DNA of 64,000 nt from Panacagrimonas sp046594215 (GTDB lineage: Bacteria > Pseudomonadota > Gammaproteobacteria > Nevskiales > Nevskiaceae), in contig JBKJPX010000014.1 of NCBI GenBank assembly GCA_046594215.1, positions 62,001 to 126,000 on the forward strand. The letters are read 5' to 3'. A model generated the notes under the pieces. It was not told the origin of the DNA. It saw nothing but the letters and a program-made list of their open reading frames with translations, and ran no database searches. A program made the position numbers and the translations under genes. This document shows positions 50,591 through 59,186 of the stretch, one piece after another; the first letter of the stretch is position 1, and each line of letters begins with the position of its first letter.

Positions 50591-50802
50591 CGGTGTACGT
50601 GCAGGACGTCGCTCAGAGAAATCGGGCCGCATCCTACGCCGCGTGGATCGGGCCGGCAGCCCCTCCCACGCGTGCGGGCCCTGGGCACGAGGCCGCTGCC
50701 TCGTGAGCCGCGGCAGGCGCTCGCCTACACTTCGCCGCGTGAAAGGCGTCGCGGTCCGACTGCGCGCCCTGACCCACGCAAGAATCCAGGGAGAGAGTCG
50801 CG

Positions 50803-52068
50803 ATGGAAACCGGGGGTCTGGGCAGGCGCCACGTGCTGGTGCTGATGTGCTTCGCGGCCGCCTTCGTCTGCTACATCGATCGCGTCAACATCTCGATCGC
50901 CATCATCCCGATGGCCGAGCATTTCGGCTGGTCGCAAACGCAGAAGGGCTTCGTGATGTCGTCCTTCTTCATCGGCTACATGCTCGGGCAGATCCCGTTC
51001 GGCTGGCTCGCCAATCGCATCGGCGGCCGCTGGGTCCTGGGCGCTGCACTGATCGTGTGGTCGATCTTCACCGCGTTCACGCCGATCGCCGCGCTGGCGG
51101 GCATGACGGCGTTGGTGCTCGCGCGCATCGTCATGGGCATGGGCGAGGCGGCCACGTTTCCCGCCACCTACAACCTGTACGCGAAGTGGATCCCTCGCGC
51201 GGAGCGCTCGCGCGCAGTGGCCTTCACGCTCGGAGGCATTCCGCTGGGCACGGTGCTGGGCCTGGCGCTATCGGGCTACCTGGTCGCGCAGTTCGGCTGG
51301 GAGAGCGTGTTCTATACGTTTGGAGCAGTCGGCGTGGTACTGGCAGTGTTCTGGTACGCGGTCGTGCGCGACTCGCCGGCGCAGCATCCCGGCGTGTCGG
51401 AGACGGAACACAAGATCATCGCGACCGGCATCGATATGAAGAACGAGGCGCGCACGCCACTGCCGGTGGCCAAGCTGGTGCGCTCGACCGCGTTCTGGGC
51501 GCTGGTGATCAACCACTTCTGCAGCAATTGGATCCTTTACGTGCTGCTGTCCTGGCTGCCGAGCTATTTCCGCGACGTGCAGCACTTCACCATCGCCAAG
51601 GCGGGACTCGCCGCGTCCGCGCCCTGGCTGAGCATGTTCGCGATGGCCAATATCTCAGCCTGGGTCGCGGATCGAATGGTCGGAAATGGCGTCTCGGTTT
51701 CCCTGCTGCGCAAGATCATGCAGTGCATCGGCCTGTTGGGTTCTTCGGCATTCCTGCTGCTGACCCTGGGCGCGGACTCGCCGACCGAGGCCATCCTCCT
51801 GATCTGCGGCGCCCTGGGGGCGCTGGGCTTCACCTGGGCGGGTTATGCGCCGAACCACCTCGAGATCGCGCCCAGGCACGCCGACATCCTTATGGGCATC
51901 ACCAACACTGCGGCGACCATTCCCGGGATCGTCGGCGTGGCCGTGTCGGGCTGGCTGCTCGACACCACGGGTTCCTACGTGTCGGTGTTCGTGCTCGCGG
52001 CCGGCATCACCTCGATCGGCGCGCTGGCCTGGATCCTGTTCCAGCGTTCCACGCCGATCTACGACTGA
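50803..52068 (+). CDS. MFS transporter, anion:cation symporter type
   Basis: 421 residues, 12 predicted membrane helices. N-terminal helix 1 ends CYIDRVNISIAIIPMAEHFGW, the typical signature of the ACS family (organic anion, sugar-acid, phosphate symporters), followed by the loop GWLANRIGGRW between helices 2 and 3. AGGGAGAGAG precedes the ATG. The next gene, 19 bases downstream, is a 3-hydroxybutyrate-dehydrogenase-like SDR, so a hydroxy-acid substrate is plausible. Confidence 0.88.
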   Translation: METGGLGRRHVLVLMCFAAAFVCYIDRVNISIAIIPMAEHFGWSQTQKGFVMSSFFIGYMLGQIPFGWLANRIGGRWVLGAALIVWSIFTAFTPIAALAGMTALVLARIVMGMGEAATFPATYNLYAKWIPRAERSRAVAFTLGGIPLGTVLGLALSGYLVAQFGWESVFYTFGAVGVVLAVFWYAVVRDSPAQHPGVSETEHKIIATGIDMKNEARTPLPVAKLVRSTAFWALVINHFCSNWILYVLLSWLPSYFRDVQHFTIAKAGLAASAPWLSMFAMANISAWVADRMVGNGVSVSLLRKIMQCIGLLGSSAFLLLTLGADSPTEAILLICGALGALGFTWAGYAPNHLEIAPRHADILMGITNTAATIPGIVGVAVSGWLLDTTGSYVSVFVLAAGITSIGALAWILFQRSTPIYD

Positions 52069-52087
52069 CCGGACCGGAGACAAGCAC

Positions 52088-52870
52088 ATGCTGAAAGGAA
52101 AATCCGCGCTCGTGACCGGCTCGACCAGCGGCATTGGCCTGGGCATCGCCACGGGCCTGGCCGAAGCGGGCGTGAACGTCATGCTCAACGGCTTCGGAGA
52201 CGCCGCGACCATCGATACGCTACGCGCGGCGCTGGCACAGCGCACCGGCACGGACGTGGCCTACTCGCCGGCGGACATGACCAGACCCGACGAGATCGCG
52301 GCGATGATCGCGCAGGCCGAAACACGGTTCGGCTCGCTCGATGTGCTCGTGAACAACGCCGGCATCCAGCACGTGTCGCCGGTCGACGAGTTCCCGCTGG
52401 CCAAGTGGGATCAGATCATCGCGATCAACCTGTCCTCGAACTTCCACACCATCCGCGCGGCGCTGCCGGGCATGAAGCGGCGCAACTGGGGCCGCATCGT
52501 CAACATCGCGTCCGCGCATGGCCTGGTGGCTTCGCCGTTCAAGTCCGCCTATGTCGCGGCCAAGCACGGCGTGGTGGGCCTGACCAAGACGGTGGCGCTG
52601 GAAGTGGCGGAGACCGGCATCACCTGCGTGGCGATCTGCCCCGGCTACGTGCGCACGCCGCTGGTCGAAAACCAGATTCGCGACCAGGCCAAGGTCCACG
52701 GCAAGCCGGAGGCCGAGGTGATCCGCGACGTGATCCTGGCGGCGCAACCGAACAAGCGCTTCGTCGAGATCAAGGAGCTGTCGGACCTGGTGCTGTTCCT
52801 GTGCTCGCCGGCGGGCGCGTCGATCAGCGGCAGCGCGCTGCAGGTCGATGGCGCCTGGACGGCGCGCTGA
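52088..52870 (+). CDS. 3-hydroxybutyrate dehydrogenase-like SDR
   Basis: 260 residues. Classical short-chain dehydrogenase: cofactor motif ALVTGSTSGIGLGIA, NNAG at DVLVNNAGIQHVSPVDEF, catalytic Ser (NIASAHG) and YVAAKHG (Tyr-x-x-x-Lys), ending SGSALQVDGAWTAR. Length, IQHVSPVDEFP and the C-terminal region match D-beta-hydroxybutyrate dehydrogenase (interconverts 3-hydroxybutyrate and acetoacetate with NAD). GGAGA lies 7 bases before ATG 52088. In an operon with the MFS transporter. Confidence 0.9.
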   Translation: MLKGKSALVTGSTSGIGLGIATGLAEAGVNVMLNGFGDAATIDTLRAALAQRTGTDVAYSPADMTRPDEIAAMIAQAETRFGSLDVLVNNAGIQHVSPVDEFPLAKWDQIIAINLSSNFHTIRAALPGMKRRNWGRIVNIASAHGLVASPFKSAYVAAKHGVVGLTKTVALEVAETGITCVAICPGYVRTPLVENQIRDQAKVHGKPEAEVIRDVILAAQPNKRFVEIKELSDLVLFLCSPAGASISGSALQVDGAWTAR

Positions 52871-52889
52871 GGAGACCCGGGCCAGGCCT

Positions 52890-53291
52890 TCAGGCCTTCG
52901 ACAGGTGCGCCAGCGCGGCGCCGTGCTGTTCCCAGTTCAGCCCGTCGAAATCCTCGTAGTCGATCGCCTCGAAGCTGCTGCGGTCCACGCAGCGCAGGTT
53001 GATCGAGAAGCCATCGGGGTTCGAGCGCGGCACGTAGTAGCTCTTGATGCCGCAGGTCGCGCAGAACAGATGCTTCGCGATGCCGGTGTTGAAGGTGTAC
53101 GTGCGCAGCGCGCCCGGATCGGCCAGAAGAGTGAAATGGGGGCCCGGCACGATCAGGTGCTCGAAGCCCGTCATCCCGCACATCGAGCAGTTGCAGCGCT
53201 GCACGAGCACCCGCGCGGGCGCGCGGAAGCGGTAGCGCACCGCGCCGCAGTGGCAACCCCCGTGATGCTCCAGCAACGCCTCGTGGCTCAT
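52890..53291 (-). CDS. GFA family (CENP-V/GFA) zinc protein
   Basis: 133 residues. Zinc ligands in GGCHCGAVRYRF, QRCNCSMCGMTG and LFCATCGIKSYY are the GFA pattern (Gfa, the glutathione-dependent formaldehyde-activating enzyme, and many homologues of unknown substrate). Convergent with the SDR gene, 19 bases apart, and divergent from dapF. Start ATG 53291; a longer frame exists upstream but lacks family similarity. Confidence 0.9.
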   Translation of the reverse strand: MSHEALLEHHGGCHCGAVRYRFRAPARVLVQRCNCSMCGMTGFEHLIVPGPHFTLLADPGALRTYTFNTGIAKHLFCATCGIKSYYVPRSNPDGFSINLRCVDRSSFEAIDYEDFDGLNWEQHGAALAHLSKA

Positions 53292-53394
53292 CGGATCCGC
53301 CTGCCTCGCAATGGTGGGGCCGCATGAAAAGACAATAGAATGTAACAGTCGCCACATGGCCTTTTCGAACCCTGCGCGGGTCGCGTTTTCGAGC

Positions 53395-54231
53395 ATGCAA
53401 CTGCGCTTCACCAAGATGCACGGCACCGGTAACGACTTCGTCGTGATCGACGCCACGCGCGCGCGCTTCGCGCCGACGCCCACCCTGCTCCGCCGCCTGA
53501 CGGACCGCCGTTTCGGCGTGGGCTGCGACCAGGTGCTCGTGGTCGAGGCGGCCTCGCGTCCCGACGTGGATTTCGACTATCGCATCTTCAACGCCGACGG
53601 CTCCGAAGTGGGCCAGTGCGGCAACGGCTCGCGCTGCCTCGCGCAATTCGTTGCCGAGCAGGGGCTGTCGGAGAAGTCGCGACTTCGCGTGCGGACCAGC
53701 ACCTCGATCCTGGAACTGCAACGCCGTGACGACGGCCAGGTCACGGTGAACATGGGCGCTCCGCGCTTCGAGCCGCGCGACATCCCGCTCCGGGCCGCCG
53801 AGCGCCGCGAGCGCTACATGCTCGAGGTCGACGGACAGCGCGTCGAGTTCGGCGCCGTGAGCATGGGCAACCCGCACCTGGTCATGGAGGTCGCGGACGT
53901 CGATCGCGCGCCGGTGGCCACGCTCGGCCCCAAGCTGGAGCCGCACCCGGACTTCCCGGAGCGCGTGAATGTCGGCTTCCTGCAGATCGCGTCGCGCGAG
54001 CTCGTTCGCCTGCGCGTGTACGAGCGCGGCGCCGGCGAGACGCTGGCCTGCGGCAGCGGCGCCTGCGCCGCCGTCGCGGTCGGCCAGCTGTGGAATCGTC
54101 TCGACCCGCGCGTCACGGTGCAGGTCCGCGGCGGAGAGCTGATCATCGAATCCAGGGGCGCGAAGGAACCGGTTCTGATGACCGGCCCGGCCCAGACCGT
54201 ATTCAGGGGAGAACTCGAGTGGACCGAATGA
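53395..54231 (+). CDS. dapF: Diaminopimelate epimerase DapF
   Basis: 278 residues. Converts L,L-DAP to meso-DAP for lysine and peptidoglycan. Two catalytic cysteines: NGSRC region GQCGNGSRC and the second in ETLACGSGACAA. N-terminus QLRFTKMHGTGNDFVVIDA fixes ATG 53395. First gene of dapF-DUF484-xerC. A TAGAAT at 53336-53341 may be a -10 box but has no good -35. Confidence 0.97.
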   Translation: MQLRFTKMHGTGNDFVVIDATRARFAPTPTLLRRLTDRRFGVGCDQVLVVEAASRPDVDFDYRIFNADGSEVGQCGNGSRCLAQFVAEQGLSEKSRLRVRTSTSILELQRRDDGQVTVNMGAPRFEPRDIPLRAAERRERYMLEVDGQRVEFGAVSMGNPHLVMEVADVDRAPVATLGPKLEPHPDFPERVNVGFLQIASRELVRLRVYERGAGETLACGSGACAAVAVGQLWNRLDPRVTVQVRGGELIIESRGAKEPVLMTGPAQTVFRGELEWTE

Positions 54232-54250
54232 GGGAAGCGTCAGGTGAAGC

Positions 54251-54985
54251 ATGCAAGCAGACAACCGGGGTGAAGGCATGAGCGCGTCGTCACCCGAGCC
54301 GGTCGCGGCAATCGCGCCTGCGTTGAACGCCGAAGAGGTTGCCGCCTACCTGCGCGCCACCCCGGACTTTCTGCTGCGTTTCCCGGAACTGCTGGAGACG
54401 CTCGAACTGCAGCACGCGAGCGGCTCGGCCGTGTCCCTGATCGAACGTCAGGTCGAAATCCTGCGCGGACGCAGCCAGCGCCTCGAGGATCGCCTCGGGA
54501 ATCTGCTGGAAGCGGCCCGCGACAACGAACGCCGCGCCACCAGCGTGCACCGCCTGGCGCGCTCGCTGATCCGCGCACCCACGCTCGCCAGCGCCATCCT
54601 CGGCCTGCAGAGCAGCATGCGCGAGGACTTCGGCATCGACGAGGTCTTCGTCGGCATCGTCGGCCCCCTGCTCAAGCACACCAACATCGAAGGACTGGTG
54701 CGCCTCGAGATGGACGGACCGATCGCCCGGGCGTTCGACAACTTCTTCCGCACCAAGCTCATCGAGTGCGGGCCGCTGGCCGCCGCGCAGGCCAAGCTGC
54801 TGTTCCCGAAGTCCGCCGAGCTTCCGCAGTCCGCGGCGGTGGTGCCGCTCGAGAAGGAAAAGAACCTCGGCATGCTGGTGCTCGGCTCCAAGGATCCGCA
54901 GCGCTTCCAGCCGCGCCAGGGCCGCCTCTTCCTGGAAATGACGGCCGAACTCGTGTCCGCCGCGATCCGCGCCAAGCTCACGTGA
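54251..54985 (+). CDS. DUF484 family protein (GAF-like)
   Basis: 244 residues. N-terminal helix EEVAAYLRATPDFLLRFPELLETLEL is the DUF484 signature, then a coiled coil (SLIERQVEILRGRSQRLEDRL) and a GAF-like C-terminal domain. No known catalytic role. Always between dapF and xerC in gammaproteobacteria. ATG 54251 (preceded by AGGTGA) and ATG 54278 are both possible starts. Overlaps xerC by GTGA. Confidence 0.9.
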   Translation: MQADNRGEGMSASSPEPVAAIAPALNAEEVAAYLRATPDFLLRFPELLETLELQHASGSAVSLIERQVEILRGRSQRLEDRLGNLLEAARDNERRATSVHRLARSLIRAPTLASAILGLQSSMREDFGIDEVFVGIVGPLLKHTNIEGLVRLEMDGPIARAFDNFFRTKLIECGPLAAAQAKLLFPKSAELPQSAAVVPLEKEKNLGMLVLGSKDPQRFQPRQGRLFLEMTAELVSAAIRAKLT

Positions 54986-55902
54986 ACCCCGGAGCGCCCG
55001 CGCTTGCGGACGCGCTGGCGCGCTTCCTCGATCACCTGCGCTTCGAGCGCAGGCTGTCGCCCGCAACCGTGGCGGGCCGCGGGCGGGATCTCTCCGCTTT
55101 CCTGGCCTGGTGCGAGTCGGTCCAGGTCGCCGGTTTCGCGCGCATCGACACCCAGGTCGTGCGCAGCTATGCCGCGCGGATGCGTCGCGACGGCAGGGAC
55201 CCCGCGACGCTCGAGCGCCACCTGTCGAGCCTCCGGTCATGGTTTGGTTTCGCCATCGAGCAGAGCTGGCTGGCGCACAACCCGGCCACCGACGTACGTG
55301 CGCCGAAGAAGGCGCGCGCGCTGCCCAAGACACTGACGCGCGAACAGGCCAGGACCGCCGTCGAGGCCCCGGCCATCGATGACGGCGTGGATGCCCTGCG
55401 CGACCGCGCGATCCTCGAACTCCTTTACTCCTCCGGGCTGCGCCGGGCCGAGCTGCTGAACCTCGCGCACGCCGATTTCAGCAGCGAAGGCACCGAGGTT
55501 CGCGTCACCGGCAAGGGCAGCAAGCAGCGCCTCGTCCCGGTGGGAGGACCCGCGCGCGAAGCCATTTCGGCCTGGATGCGCGTGCGCGCGAACCTCGCCG
55601 GACCCCAGGAATCCGCGATGTTCGTGGGCCGCAACGGGGCGCGCCTGTCGGCCAGCACCCTGGCCCATCGACTTCACTACTGGGCCCGGCGCTCGGGGCT
55701 CGAGACCACCTTGCATCCGCACCGTCTGCGCCATTCCTTCGCCACGCACCTGCTGGAGGAGAGCGCCGACCTGAGAGCGGTCCAGGAGCTGTTGGGGCAT
55801 GCACGACTGGCGACCACGCAGGTCTACACACACGTCGACTTCCAGCGCCTGGCCGCGGTCTACGACACGGCACACCCGCGGGCGCGACGGAAATCGACTT
55901 GA
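54982..55902 (+). CDS. xerC: Site-specific tyrosine recombinase XerC
   Basis: 306 residues, normal length. Resolves chromosome dimers at dif with XerD and FtsK. N-terminal core-binding domain and catalytic domain with the six residues visible: Arg154 (SSGLRRAELL), Lys178 (TGKGSKQR), His247 and Arg250 (HRLRHSFATH), His273 (LGHARLATTQ), Tyr282 (VYTHV). GTG 54982 overlaps the DUF484 stop. The dapF-DUF484-xerC context favours XerC over XerD or an integrase. Confidence 0.95.
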   Translation: MNPGAPALADALARFLDHLRFERRLSPATVAGRGRDLSAFLAWCESVQVAGFARIDTQVVRSYAARMRRDGRDPATLERHLSSLRSWFGFAIEQSWLAHNPATDVRAPKKARALPKTLTREQARTAVEAPAIDDGVDALRDRAILELLYSSGLRRAELLNLAHADFSSEGTEVRVTGKGSKQRLVPVGGPAREAISAWMRVRANLAGPQESAMFVGRNGARLSASTLAHRLHYWARRSGLETTLHPHRLRHSFATHLLEESADLRAVQELLGHARLATTQVYTHVDFQRLAAVYDTAHPRARRKST

Positions 55903-55944
55903 ATCCCCTGGCCCGACGCCATACGCTTGGTCTGGGGTTTGCAC

Positions 55945-55972
55945 TTGTGCAGTGCGCAAAAAGCTGGATAAT
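55945..55972 (+). promoter_or_regulatory. Promoter of the small lipoprotein gene
   Basis: -35 TTGTGC (55945-55950), 16-base spacer, -10 GATAAT (55967-55972). It follows the xerC stop by about 45 bases and would give a leader of about 60 bases. Confidence 0.6.
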
Positions 55973-56038
55973 TTTTGGGCCGTCCGCGTCTGTTGTCCGT
56001 CGCGCGGCGCAATTCGACTTTCACTGGGAGTAAAAACA

Positions 56039-56233
56039 ATGCGTAACGTGTTCCTGGCCATGGGCCTTGCATCTGCTCTGATCCTTTCGGCTTGCGGCAA
56101 GAAGGAAGAAGCCGCTCCGGCCATGGAGCCGACGCCGGCTCCTGCGATGACCCCGGAGGCCGCTCCTGCGATGGCTCCCGAGGCTGCGCCGGCCCCGGCC
56201 GCTCCTCCGGCGGAAGCTCCTCCGGCGCAGTAA
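56039..56233 (+). CDS. Small Pro/Ala-rich lipoprotein
   Basis: 64 residues. Signal peptide with a clear lipobox LSAC (Cys19) followed by GKKEEAAPAMEP and low-complexity repeats of Pro, Ala, Glu and Met to the end. It has its own promoter candidate, GGGAG 10 bases upstream of ATG 56039, and a strong terminator. Small lipoproteins with this composition are common near dapF or xerC (compare YifL in E. coli); function unknown, perhaps a structural envelope component expressed at a high level. Confidence 0.75.
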   Translation: MRNVFLAMGLASALILSACGKKEEAAPAMEPTPAPAMTPEAAPAMAPEAAPAPAAPPAEAPPAQ

Positions 56234-56261
56234 GTCGCCGCTTCGAGCAGCAGAAAAAAAG

Positions 56262-56289
56262 AGAGCCCCGTTCGCGGGGCTCTTTTTTG
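56262..56289 (+). terminator. Bidirectional terminator between the lipoprotein and tRNA genes
   Basis: Stem AGAGCCCCG / CGGGGCTCT with a TTCG tetraloop, followed on the plus strand by TTTTT; on the minus strand the same hairpin is followed by CTTTTTTTC, so it can end both the lipoprotein and the convergent tRNA transcript. Confidence 0.9.
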
Positions 56290-56341
56290 TGCCTTTTTCG
56301 CGGAGCCGCATCGAGGGAAACTCGACGTGCACAACGTAGAA

Positions 56342-56418
56342 TGGTGGGCCCTCCGGGACTTGAACCCGGAACCAACGAATTATGAGTTCGCTGCTCTAAC
56401 CGGTTGAGCTAAGAGCCC
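56342..56418 (-). tRNA. tRNA with CAT anticodon (Met or Ile2)
   Basis: 77 bases with encoded CCA. Acceptor stem GGGCTCT / AGGGCCC (one G-U), anticodon loop CTCATAA, T arm CCGGG-TTCAAGT-CCCGG. A CAT anticodon with this strong GC acceptor can be elongator tRNA-Met or the lysidine-modified tRNA-Ile2; I favour Ile2 slightly from the acceptor but cannot decide. Confidence 0.95.
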
Positions 56419-56730
56419 AGCGTGAATGCGCGAGATGACCCTGGCAGGGCGTCGAATTCGCGTGCAGGAAAAAAGCGGCGCGAGTCTAGCAAGTTCGGTT
56501 TCGAACTCTGGTGCGCACGCGAAGACGCTCATCGGCCATGGCGACATGTCCCGCGGTCAGGCTGGTCATACACGCGGAAGGCGACGACGCCGAGTCTCGC
56601 GCGTCGCGCGCGGCTTGGCCTTCTTCGAGGGCGGGCCTAACATCAAGGGACCCGACGCTCGGGAAGGGACGCGCGGCGAGTCCTATAACGACACACAAAA
56701 AACCGGTCAGTCATCCGGAGGAGTTTGGAC
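56419..56730. other. Gap before the DUF1302 gene
   Basis: 312 bases with no gene that I can support. It should hold the tRNA promoter (minus) and the DUF1302 promoter (plus); a TATAAC lies near 56684 but no -35 partner is evident. A GGAGGAG ribosome site at 56717-56723 stands 7 bases before the DUF1302 ATG. Confidence 0.5.
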
Positions 56731-58986
56731 ATGCTGAAGACACTGGCTCGACTGGGCGTTGCCGCCGCGGGCATGGCAATGCTGGTCCCCGCGCAGGCCA
56801 TCAACTTCGAGTACGGCGGCGCCGAATTCCAGTGGAACACCAAGCTCACGGCCGGCGCAGCGTGGCGCATGGAGGCCCGCGACGACGGCAAGATTGGCAA
56901 GCTCAACATCCCCGGCCAGCAGAATCTCTGCAGCAACCACGGCGGCGACACCGCCAACTACGGCCCCTACGACGACGACTGCATCTCGCTATTCGGCGAT
57001 CCGGGCCCCAACCAGCGGCTCGTCAATGCGCGCGGTGGGTATTTCGCGGCACTGATGGACGATGGCAACCTCAACTACGACAACGGCGATCTCGTGTCGT
57101 CGATCTTCAAGATCAACACCCAGCTCGGCGGCACCTGGGGCGACTGGACAATGAAGATCAACTACGTCGGCTTCTACGACGAGACCAACTACAACTTCCA
57201 GGTCACGCACACCAACACGCAGTACCAGCCGGCGCACGAGCGCCGCAGCGACAGCGTCCAGGGCCGCTCGGGACTGAAGGGCGAGCTCCGCGAAGCGTTC
57301 CTGCTGCGGAATTTCGCGATCGGTGACCGAAATTTCTCGGTAGCCGTCGGCAACCAGCGCCTGCGCTGGGGCGAGGCCAACCTGCACCTGTTCAACACGC
57401 TGGATGCGATCAACCCGCTCGACGCCATCCTCGCGCTGCAGCCGGGATTCAACTTGAACGAACTGGCGGTGCCGACCGGCATGGTGCTGGTGACCGCCGA
57501 CATCATCCCCAACGTCAGCGCCGAGTTCATGTATCAGTACGACTGGGACACAACGCGCGTTCAGCCGAGCGGCACGTTCTTCTCGAGCGCCGATCCGGCG
57601 GGCATCGACACCTATCGCCCGGTTCTCAGCCTGGGCCAGTTCCCTGAAGATCCGGACAACCAGTTCATCCCTGGCCAACCGTTCCGCACCCTGTCGTCAA
57701 GCACGCGCAATGCGCCCGTCTTCGAGAACGGCCGCCCGCCGCCTGACGGTCACCAGTTCGGCGTGCGCGTGAACTGGTATGCCGAGAATCTCAACGACGG
57801 CACCGAGTTCGGCTTCTACGCGCTGAACTATCACAGCCGTGTGCCGTACTTCTCGATCATCGAGGCGCAGGCCACCTGCCTGCGCCGCTTCGATTCCGCT
57901 CAGACCGCAGTGTTCAACCCCGCGCTGGCTCTGGCGGGCTGCGGCACCTTCAACCCGCAGGCGCTGAATAACGCCGCCCCGCAATTCGACCCGCTGCCGA
58001 TCAATACTTCGACCCTGCTGCTCGACTACCCCGAAGACATCCACATGTTCGGCGTGAGCATGAACACGACGGCGCTGGGCTGGTCGGTGTCGGGCGAGTA
58101 CTCGTTCCGGCCCAACCTTCCCGCCCAGGTCCTGATCTCCGACGTGTTCTTCGCCGGCTACCAGCAGGCCTTCGCCAAGTACGACGTGGGCTTGTCACAG
58201 CAGACGCTGGTACAGGCGATTGGCCTGGCCTCGCAACTCGGCATTCCGCTCGGCTCGCTGACGCCGGACCAGCAGGGCCTGCTGTCGCTGCTTCCGGGCG
58301 TTCCGAGCGCCGTCGGCCCGATCCTGCCGGGCGCGCGTACCTTCATCCCGGACTTCCTGTCGCAGTATCGGGGCCGCACGCGGGAAAATAACGACGAGTA
58401 CCAGCCCGGCGAATACGTGAAGGGCTACGAGCGCCTCAAGGTCGGCCAGTTCGTGATCAACGCGCTGAAACTGTTCCCGAGCACCTTGGGCGCGGATGAC
58501 GTGACGTTCCTCGCCGAATTCGGATTCACGAACATTTTCGACATGCCCAAGCAGGGCGACATCTACTTTCAGGGCAACCTGGAGCACACGCACCCGAGCC
58601 CCGGCGCCGACTGCACCGGCTTCCCCGCCGGGACGGTCTGCAACGACCCCACGGTGGTCGCACGCGTCAACCCGACACGCCAGAAAGACGGCTTCGCCGA
58701 AGACTTCGCCTGTGGCGTGCGCTTCCTGCTGCAGTTCAACTACAGCAACTTCCTGAACTCGGGTATCAATGTGAAGCCCACGCTGCTGTGGTTCGAGGAC
58801 ATCTACGGCACCACGATCTTCCCAGTGCAGAACTACGTGGAGGGCAATCGCTGGGTCATCCCGGGTATCCAGTTCGAAATCGGCCAGTCGCTGAATGGCA
58901 CGATCCTCTACCAGTACTTTGACGGTGCGGACAACGTGCTGCAGGACCGCGACAATCTGTCGGTGAGCCTCACGTACAGCTTCTGA
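56731..58986 (+). CDS. DUF1302 outer-membrane beta-barrel-like protein
   Basis: 751 residues. Signal peptide MLKTLARLGVAAAGMAMLVPAQA, cleaved after Ala23, then a long beta-rich chain with alternating aromatic residues that ends in LSVSLTYSF, an outer-membrane-barrel type C-terminal Phe. DUF1302 features include the N-terminal WNTKLTAGAAWRMEARDD and LVSSIFKINTQLGGTWGDWTM. Likely an outer-membrane channel or adhesin-like porin paired with the DUF1329 protein. ATG 56731 is chosen for the GGAGGAG 7 bases upstream; an in-frame TTG two codons earlier is less likely. First of four genes in an export-like module. Confidence 0.88.
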   Translation: MLKTLARLGVAAAGMAMLVPAQAINFEYGGAEFQWNTKLTAGAAWRMEARDDGKIGKLNIPGQQNLCSNHGGDTANYGPYDDDCISLFGDPGPNQRLVNARGGYFAALMDDGNLNYDNGDLVSSIFKINTQLGGTWGDWTMKINYVGFYDETNYNFQVTHTNTQYQPAHERRSDSVQGRSGLKGELREAFLLRNFAIGDRNFSVAVGNQRLRWGEANLHLFNTLDAINPLDAILALQPGFNLNELAVPTGMVLVTADIIPNVSAEFMYQYDWDTTRVQPSGTFFSSADPAGIDTYRPVLSLGQFPEDPDNQFIPGQPFRTLSSSTRNAPVFENGRPPPDGHQFGVRVNWYAENLNDGTEFGFYALNYHSRVPYFSIIEAQATCLRRFDSAQTAVFNPALALAGCGTFNPQALNNAAPQFDPLPINTSTLLLDYPEDIHMFGVSMNTTALGWSVSGEYSFRPNLPAQVLISDVFFAGYQQAFAKYDVGLSQQTLVQAIGLASQLGIPLGSLTPDQQGLLSLLPGVPSAVGPILPGARTFIPDFLSQYRGRTRENNDEYQPGEYVKGYERLKVGQFVINALKLFPSTLGADDVTFLAEFGFTNIFDMPKQGDIYFQGNLEHTHPSPGADCTGFPAGTVCNDPTVVARVNPTRQKDGFAEDFACGVRFLLQFNYSNFLNSGINVKPTLLWFEDIYGTTIFPVQNYVEGNRWVIPGIQFEIGQSLNGTILYQYFDGADNVLQDRDNLSVSLTYSF

Positions 58987-59009
58987 GACCGGCCAGGATC
59001 AGCACGAAC

Positions 59010-59040
59010 AAGGGCGCCGCAAGGCGCCCTTGTTTCGTTT
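59010..59040 (+). terminator. Terminator-like hairpin after DUF1302
   Basis: 9-base stem AAGGGCGCC / GGCGCCCTT with a GCAA tetraloop, then GTTTCGTTT. The T-run is interrupted, so it may only attenuate transcription into the DUF1329 gene. Confidence 0.65.
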
Positions 59041-59186
59041 GGGCCGCGGGCTCCGCACCCCACCCCGCCGACGGAGATCGCCCACCGACTCGCGTTCCGG
59101 ACCGTGGGCGTGGCGCAGCGGATAATGTGGTTCGCGGCCAGCGGGTGAATGCTCCGGCCGCGGTACATAAAAATCTGGAGGATCTC

